Positions 5,620 through 9,415 of a stretch of DNA of 9,415 nucleotides are shown here, piece by piece. Each line of letters opens with the position of its first letter. Position 1 is the first letter of the stretch. This DNA is from Clostridiales bacterium. Lineage in GTDB: Bacteria; Bacillota; Clostridia; Oscillospirales; Oscillospiraceae. The DNA lies in NCBI GenBank assembly GCA_004556205.1, contig SFIL01000038.1, forward strand, positions 1 to 9,415, in the 5' to 3' direction. A program made the position numbers and the translations under genes. Below the pieces are notes generated by a model. That model was given only the letters and a program-made list of their open reading frames with translations. It was not told the DNA's origin and searched no databases.

Positions 5620-6297
5620 TCAACGTTTCCCGCGCTTTTTCACGAAATAGACCTTTCCGGCGCTGTCAAGCGTCATCAGAAGCACCTCCGTAAGCTTACA
5701 ATTCCGCTTTTGCAGCTCCTTGGTGACCCATGCTGCGTCCCGCTTTGCAATTTTCAAATTATCCTGCATCAGATTGCCGTCGGAGATCAGCGTCACGGGC
5801 AGTTCGGTTTCGCTTGCCTTGATACCCGCGTCCTTTGCCGAGGCGGGACGATCCTTGGCATACAGCAGCGTTGAGAGCTGCCCGTTCGTCTCCAAAATCG
5901 CAAATTTGACCTCCGACAGGTCGAAGATCTCCTGCTCGCGCAGGTGCATGGTCAGCTCGTCCAAATTGACATGCGTTTGACGGAGATTCTTTTCCAGTAT
6001 CCTTCCGTTTTCAATCAGGATCACGGGTTTGCCGCACAGCAGACGCCGTACGCGGATGGAGCGGAACATCAATAGCGCCATCAGCATTTCCGCTGCAATC
6101 ACCAGCCCAATGGGGACAATGCCATGCAGAATGGAACGGTCCGGTTCCTCCATCGGGATCGTTGCGAGGTTTGCCAACAGCATCGTCACGACAAATTCCG
6201 AAGGCTCCATCTCTCCGATCTGCCGTTTACCCAAAAGCCGCACTGTTACGATCAGTATTGCGTGAAACAGCACGGTACGCCAGATCATCGTCCACAT
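5620..6297 (-). CDS. DUF421 (YetF-like) membrane protein (225 aa)
   Basis: Resembles the DUF421 family (Bacillus YetF/YrbG/YkjA). Three transmembrane segments lie near residues 4-20, 34-48 and 57-80, with the family hallmark GKRQIGEMEPSEFVV (23-37) after the first. A soluble cytoplasmic part follows: GKPVILIENGRILEKNLRQ (about 91-109), then HLREQEIFDLSEVKFAILET and NGQLS, both typical. Biochemical function is unknown; some family members are linked to sporulation and germination or envelope traits. The ATG at 6297 is preferred because GGAGG lies eight bases before it; an ATG at 6303 sits only two bases from the same site, and a longer TTG start at 6333 has no ribosome binding site. The C-terminus is basic (VKKRGKR). 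Its stop is 17 bases upstream of the argD promoter -35, so partial readthrough into the arg operon is possible. Confidence 0.85.
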   Translation of the reverse strand: MWTMIWRTVLFHAILIVTVRLLGKRQIGEMEPSEFVVTMLLANLATIPMEEPDRSILHGIVPIGLVIAAEMLMALLMFRSIRVRRLLCGKPVILIENGRILEKNLRQTHVNLDELTMHLREQEIFDLSEVKFAILETNGQLSTLLYAKDRPASAKDAGIKASETELPVTLISDGNLMQDNLKIAKRDAAWVTKELQKRNCKLTEVLLMTLDSAGKVYFVKKRGKR

Positions 6298-6303
6298 TCG
6301 CAT

Positions 6304-6526
6304 CGCCTCCGACGGATAGTTTGCGCGCGGCAATCGTATTTATTCCGTGAGAAGCGGGCGAGAAAATAGAAAATGATAAATTCGTCGTTAATTTGTATAA
6401 ATTTTCCTCGCAAAAAGGGAAAGGGTTTGTGGACGCATATGAAATCTATAAAAGGGCTTGCATTTTCGGAAGGTTTCCTGTAAACTGTTACAATCACCGA
6501 TAAAAATACGGTTTGGAGGGATAAAT
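6304..6526. other. Divergent intergenic region between the DUF421 gene and glnN
   Basis: AT-rich around 6361-6415, with no gene that I can support. The glnN promoter occupies the right part (see below). For the DUF421 gene on the minus strand there are AT-rich candidate elements (for example TATACA near 6396-6401), but no pair with good spacing that I would call. Confidence 0.5.
6458..6494 (+). promoter_or_regulatory. Promoter region of glnN with a palindrome over the -10
   Basis: Two overlapping choices are visible. TTGCAT (6458-6463) with a 17-bp spacer leads to TAAACT (6481-6486). Alternatively TGTTACAAT (6486-6494) is an extended -10 of the TGn type. A short palindrome, TGTAA-N4-TTACA (6479-6492), overlaps both -10 candidates and could be an operator. 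Its arms match those of the GlnR consensus, but the spacing (4 rather than 7 bases) does not. Leader length would be about 25-40 bases. Confidence 0.5.
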
Positions 6527-8632
6527 ATGAAGATCAGTGAGTTATTCGGCGAAAATGTATTCAGCAAGGCTGTCATGCGCGAGCGCCTGCCGCGTGAGGT
6601 CTATCAGGAGGTTGTGGACGTCGAGCAGAATGGGGGACAGATCTCGATGGCTGCTGCCGATGTCGTTGCCAAAGCCATGATGGAATGGGCGGTTGAAAAG
6701 GGTGCGACGCACTATACGCACTGGTTCCAACCGCTGACAGGCATTACGGCGGAAAAGCACGATTCCTTCCTGTCCTCGCCCGACGAACAGGGTAGAGTGA
6801 TCATGAAGCTTACGGGCAAGCAGCTCATCATGGGTGAGCCGGATGCTTCTTCCTTCCCCTCGGGAGGTCTGCGTGCGACGCACTATGCGCGCGGCTATAC
6901 CGCATGGGACATTACTTCGCCTGCCTTTGTCAAGGAGATGTCGTGCGGCACGATTTTATGCATCCCGACGGTCTTCATTTCTTATACGGGTGAGGCGTTG
7001 GACAACAAGACCCCGCTGCTTCGCTCTATGGAGGCACTGTCTCATCAAGCACTGCGTATTCTGCGTCTTTTCGGCAATACGACGGCAAAAAAGGTCATTC
7101 CTTCGGTCGGCGCAGAGCAGGAGTACTTTATTGTTGATCGTCAAAAGTATTTGCAGCGCCGCGACCTCATCTATACCGGCAGAACGCTCTTCGGTGCGCC
7201 CGCGCCCAAGGGACAGGAGCTGGAGGATCAGTATTTCGGCGTCATCCGCGAGCGCGTGGGCGCGTTCATGGCGGAGCTGAATCGTGAGCTGTGGAAGATG
7301 GGCATCACCGCGACCACGCAGCACAACGAGGTCGCACCTGCCCAGCATGAGTGCGCCCCGATTTTCACAACCTGCAATGTCGCGGTCGATCAGAATCAGC
7401 TTATGATGGAGACGATGAAGCGTGTTGCCTCCAAGCACGGACTGGTCTGCCTGCTGCATGAGAAGCCTTTCGCGGGTGTCAACGGTTCGGGCAAGCACAA
7501 CAACTGGTCGATTGCCACGGATGCAGGCGAAAACCTGCTCGACCCGGGCAAGACGCCAAACGATAACCTGCAATTCCTGTTGGTGCTCTCGTGTATCATC
7601 AAGGCAGTTGACCGCCATGCCGACCTGCTCCGGATGTCCACCGCATGCGTCGGCAACGATCTGCGTCTCGGTGCGGATGAGGCACCTCCTGCCATCATCT
7701 CCATCTTCCTCGGCAATCAGTTAGAGGATGTCGTCGAGCAGATTGTCGAGAACGGCACTGCTGCCGGCTGCATCGCGGGCGGGCAGCTCGATACGGGTGT
7801 CTCGACTCTTCCGCTGATCGACAAGGACGCGACCGACCGCAATCGTACATCGCCCTTTGCCTTTACGGGCAACAAGTTCGAATTCCGTATGGTCGGCTCG
7901 TCCGACTGTATTGCGAACTCCAACACAGTCCTCAATACGATCGTCGCGGAGGCGTTCAGCGAGGCGGCTGATATTTTAGAGCAAAGCGACAATTTGCAGG
8001 CTGCTGCAAACAATGTGATCGCGGAGAATCTGCGCAATCACCGCCGCGTTATCTTCAACGGCAACGGCTACAGCGCCGAGTGGGTTGAAGAGGCGGCGCG
8101 GCGCGGACTGCCGAATCTGCCGAGCATGGTCGCCTCTGTGCCGAGCCTGACGACGGAGAAGGCAATTGCCCTGTTTGACAAATTCGGCGTGTTTACAAAG
8201 GCAGAGCTGGAATCGCGCAGTGAGGTCATGTACGAAACTTACGCGAAGGTCACGTTGATCGAGGCGCGGACGATGCTGCATATGGCATCGAAGCATTACA
8301 TCCCCTCTGTCGTGCGCTATACGGCGCGTTTGGCGGACTCTGTTTGCAAGGTGCGCAATGCCTGCCCTGATGCAAGCGTCAGTGTGCAGGAGGAGCTTCT
8401 GAGGGAGACGAGCGCCTTGCTGACCGAGACAAGAGACGCGCTCAAGCGTCTGGAAACCGCCGTCGCAGAGAGCAACGATTTGCAGTGCCTGCGCGAGATG
8501 GCGAACTTCTGCCACGACACCGTCGTACCCGCGATGCACGCGCTCAGAGAACCGATCGACAAGCTCGAACTGATCGTCGATAAGGCAATTTGGCCCGTCC
8601 CGACCTACGGCGATTTGATGTTTGAGGTATAA
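6527..8632 (+). CDS. glnN: Glutamine synthetase type III (701 aa)
   Basis: ATP-dependent ligase that makes glutamine from glutamate and ammonia, the entry of ammonium into metabolism. At 701 residues it belongs to the large GSIII (GlnN) class, not the roughly 450-aa GSI. Visible: the N-terminal GSIII region with GATHYTHWFQPLTG (59-72) and SSFPSGGLRATHYARGYT (108-125); catalytic-domain motifs GAEQEYFIVD (195-204), HNEVAPAQHE (266-275), VNGSGKHNNWS (318-328), GNDLRLGADEAPP (376-388) and NRTSPFAFTGNKFEFRMVGS (439-458); then a helical C-terminal extension ending YGDLMFEV. GSIII enzymes form double-ring dodecamers. GGAGGG six bases before the ATG at 6527 fixes the start; an upstream in-frame ATG at 6458 lies inside the promoter. 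The gene stands alone, with no glnR, glnK or amtB beside it. It is convergent with rpoD. No damage is visible. Confidence 0.97.
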   Translation: MKISELFGENVFSKAVMRERLPREVYQEVVDVEQNGGQISMAAADVVAKAMMEWAVEKGATHYTHWFQPLTGITAEKHDSFLSSPDEQGRVIMKLTGKQLIMGEPDASSFPSGGLRATHYARGYTAWDITSPAFVKEMSCGTILCIPTVFISYTGEALDNKTPLLRSMEALSHQALRILRLFGNTTAKKVIPSVGAEQEYFIVDRQKYLQRRDLIYTGRTLFGAPAPKGQELEDQYFGVIRERVGAFMAELNRELWKMGITATTQHNEVAPAQHECAPIFTTCNVAVDQNQLMMETMKRVASKHGLVCLLHEKPFAGVNGSGKHNNWSIATDAGENLLDPGKTPNDNLQFLLVLSCIIKAVDRHADLLRMSTACVGNDLRLGADEAPPAIISIFLGNQLEDVVEQIVENGTAAGCIAGGQLDTGVSTLPLIDKDATDRNRTSPFAFTGNKFEFRMVGSSDCIANSNTVLNTIVAEAFSEAADILEQSDNLQAAANNVIAENLRNHRRVIFNGNGYSAEWVEEAARRGLPNLPSMVASVPSLTTEKAIALFDKFGVFTKAELESRSEVMYETYAKVTLIEARTMLHMASKHYIPSVVRYTARLADSVCKVRNACPDASVSVQEELLRETSALLTETRDALKRLETAVAESNDLQCLREMANFCHDTVVPAMHALREPIDKLELIVDKAIWPVPTYGDLMFEV

Positions 8633-8655
8633 TATAATAATAGTTATGAGACAAG

Positions 8656-8687
8656 CGCCTTCCTGCGAACAGAACCGCAGGGAGGCG
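8656..8687 (+). terminator. Hairpin after glnN, probable terminator
   Basis: CGCCTTCCTGCG (8656-8667) pairs with CGCAGGGAGGCG (8676-8687), 12 bp with one G-U pair and an eight-base loop, 24 bases after the glnN stop. Only TTT follows, so termination may depend on the second hairpin downstream. Confidence 0.6.
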
Positions 8688-8719
8688 TTTGCTGCGCAGA
8701 GGCAATCTCTTCCGATTCT

Positions 8720-8768
8720 ATATAAAATGTCAGAGTCAGGCAATGTGCCCGACTCTGACATTTTATAT
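8720..8768. terminator. Long near-perfect hairpin between convergent glnN and rpoD, likely bidirectional terminator
   Basis: ATATAAAATGTCAGAGTC (8720-8737) is the exact reverse complement of 8751-8768. Inside it, after one A-C mismatch, GGCA pairs with TGCC around the loop ATG, for about 22 bp of stem. The AAAA/TTTT in the stem base provides a U-rich 3' side on both strands. It lies 52 bp beyond the rpoD stop, so it probably ends rpoD transcripts and stops glnN readthrough. Confidence 0.7.
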
Positions 8769-8820
8769 GATACAAACTTTTTTCGATATGCATGCAAAGT
8801 TTGCCTGCGAATCAACGTGT

Positions 8821-9415
8821 TCAGCAATAGAAATCGCGGATTTTTTTGGCACGGCTGGGGTGGCGCAGCTTGCGAATTGCCTTATTCTCAATCTGACGGA
8901 TGCGCTCGCGCGTAACGCCGAAGATCTGCCCGACCTCCTCAAGCGTGTGAGTCTTGCCGTCGTACATTCCGAAGCGCAGACGCAAAACATCCGCCTCGCG
9001 CTCGGTCAGTGTGTTGAGGATATCGCTCAGAGCCTCTGCCAACAATGCATTGCTCGTCGCATCGGCAGGCCCCGGTGTGTTGTCGTCTTCAACAAAGGAG
9101 CCGATGGTCGTATCCTCCTCATCGCCGACAGGGGTGTCGAGTGAGAGGGTATCGGCGGCGGTGCGGTTGGCTTCAATGATCTTCTCGATGGGGAGGTTCA
9201 GCTCGTCAGCGATCTCCTCAAGCGTCGGCTCTCTGCCAAGCTCCTGCACAAGCTTACGGTTGCAGCGGGTCGCCTTGTTAATGACCTCTACCATATGCAC
9301 CGGTACGCGGATGGTCCGCGCTTGGTCGGCAATGGCGCGGGTGATCGCCTGCCGAATCCACCATGTCGCATATGTAGAGAATTTGTTTCCCTTTGTATAG
9401 TCGAACTTATCGACT
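8821..9415 (-). CDS. rpoD: RNA polymerase primary sigma factor, 3' part
   Basis: The C-terminal 197 residues of the housekeeping sigma-70 factor; the 5' part lies beyond the right edge. The visible part begins in region 2.3-2.4, which melts and reads the -10 element (FDYTKGNKFSTYATWWIRQA, then ITRAIADQARTIRVPVHMVE). Region 3 follows (KATRCNRKLVQELGREPTLE), then the acidic linker with DTPVGDEEDTTIGSFVEDD. Region 4 comes last (LTEREADVLRLRFGMYDGKT), with the -35-binding helix-turn-helix TLEEVGQIFGVTRERIRQIE and the family-typical ending RKLRHPSRAKKIRDFY plus a terminal Cys. Near-consensus residues throughout regions 2 and 4 show that this is the primary, not an alternative, sigma. The consensus promoters before argD and the AraC/GyrI gene fit its specificity. 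No frameshift is seen. Confidence 0.96.
   Translation of the reverse strand, partial: VDKFDYTKGNKFSTYATWWIRQAITRAIADQARTIRVPVHMVEVINKATRCNRKLVQELGREPTLEEIADELNLPIEKIIEANRTAADTLSLDTPVGDEEDTTIGSFVEDDNTPGPADATSNALLAEALSDILNTLTEREADVLRLRFGMYDGKTHTLEEVGQIFGVTRERIRQIENKAIRKLRHPSRAKKIRDFYC

Noticed and set aside
6479..6492. Canonical GlnR box at glnN
   Set aside because: The arms fit TGTnA/TnACA, but the gap is 4 instead of 7 bases, so it is reported only as an unassigned palindrome.
6458..6526. Longer start for glnN
   Set aside because: The extension overlaps the likely promoter; GGAGGG at 6515-6520 and the family-like N-terminus point to 6527.
7976..8827. 283-aa minus-strand frame opposite the glnN 3' end and running through the terminator hairpins
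   Set aside because: Shadow of glnN codon bias; it runs through both hairpins and lacks any recognised domain.
1..9415. CRISPR array, insertion sequence, toxin-antitoxin or phage-defence genes
   Set aside because: No spaced repeat series, transposase motif or defence domain was seen in any frame; only the left element end is mobile-element related.

Overview
The window reads as a chromosomal segment of a Gram-positive Bacillota, most likely a gut-type clostridium (Oscillospiraceae/Ruminococcaceae-like). The grounds are strong GGAGG-type ribosome binding sites before nearly every gene, moderate-to-high GC, a type III glutamine synthetase, a YetF/DUF421 membrane protein, a primary sigma factor of Gram-positive type, and a clostridial-type integrative element at the left edge. 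The lineage is inferred from general family knowledge, not from a search.

Left part (1-588): the right end of an integrated mobile element, probably an ICE or related island. It holds a minus-strand helix-turn-helix/excisionase-like gene cut by the window edge, a non-coding end with two tandem 21-bp near-repeats, and then the 3' half of a serine tRNA (anticodon CGA) with no 5' half. This is an attachment-site junction: the crossover lies in or next to the anticodon arm, and the host tRNA terminator still follows it. The element extends leftward out of view.

Middle-left (617-3117, plus strand): a short possible gene or gene remnant, then an alpha/beta hydrolase that overlaps a CDP-alcohol phosphatidyltransferase by 4 bp (a translationally coupled pair). 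Next comes an AraC/GyrI-type regulator with its own extended -10 promoter and a well-formed internal ribosome binding site in front of its effector domain.

Middle (3118-6297, minus strand): a two-gene arginine operon, argD then argF, driven by a clear sigma-A promoter (TTGACC-17-TATAAT) and closed by a GC-rich hairpin. Upstream lies a DUF421 membrane protein gene on the same strand.

Right part (6304-9415): a divergent intergenic region with a short palindrome over the glnN promoter, the type III glutamine synthetase glnN (701 aa) on the plus strand, then two hairpins separating it from the convergent 3' part of rpoD. ArgD/ArgF and GlnN share nitrogen metabolism, but they have separate promoters and strands. 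I see no strong candidate for a wholly new multi-gene system. The best second-look items are the tRNA-Ser attachment junction with its tandem repeats, the internal start in the AraC/GyrI gene, the hydrolase/phosphatidyltransferase pair, and the glnN promoter palindrome.
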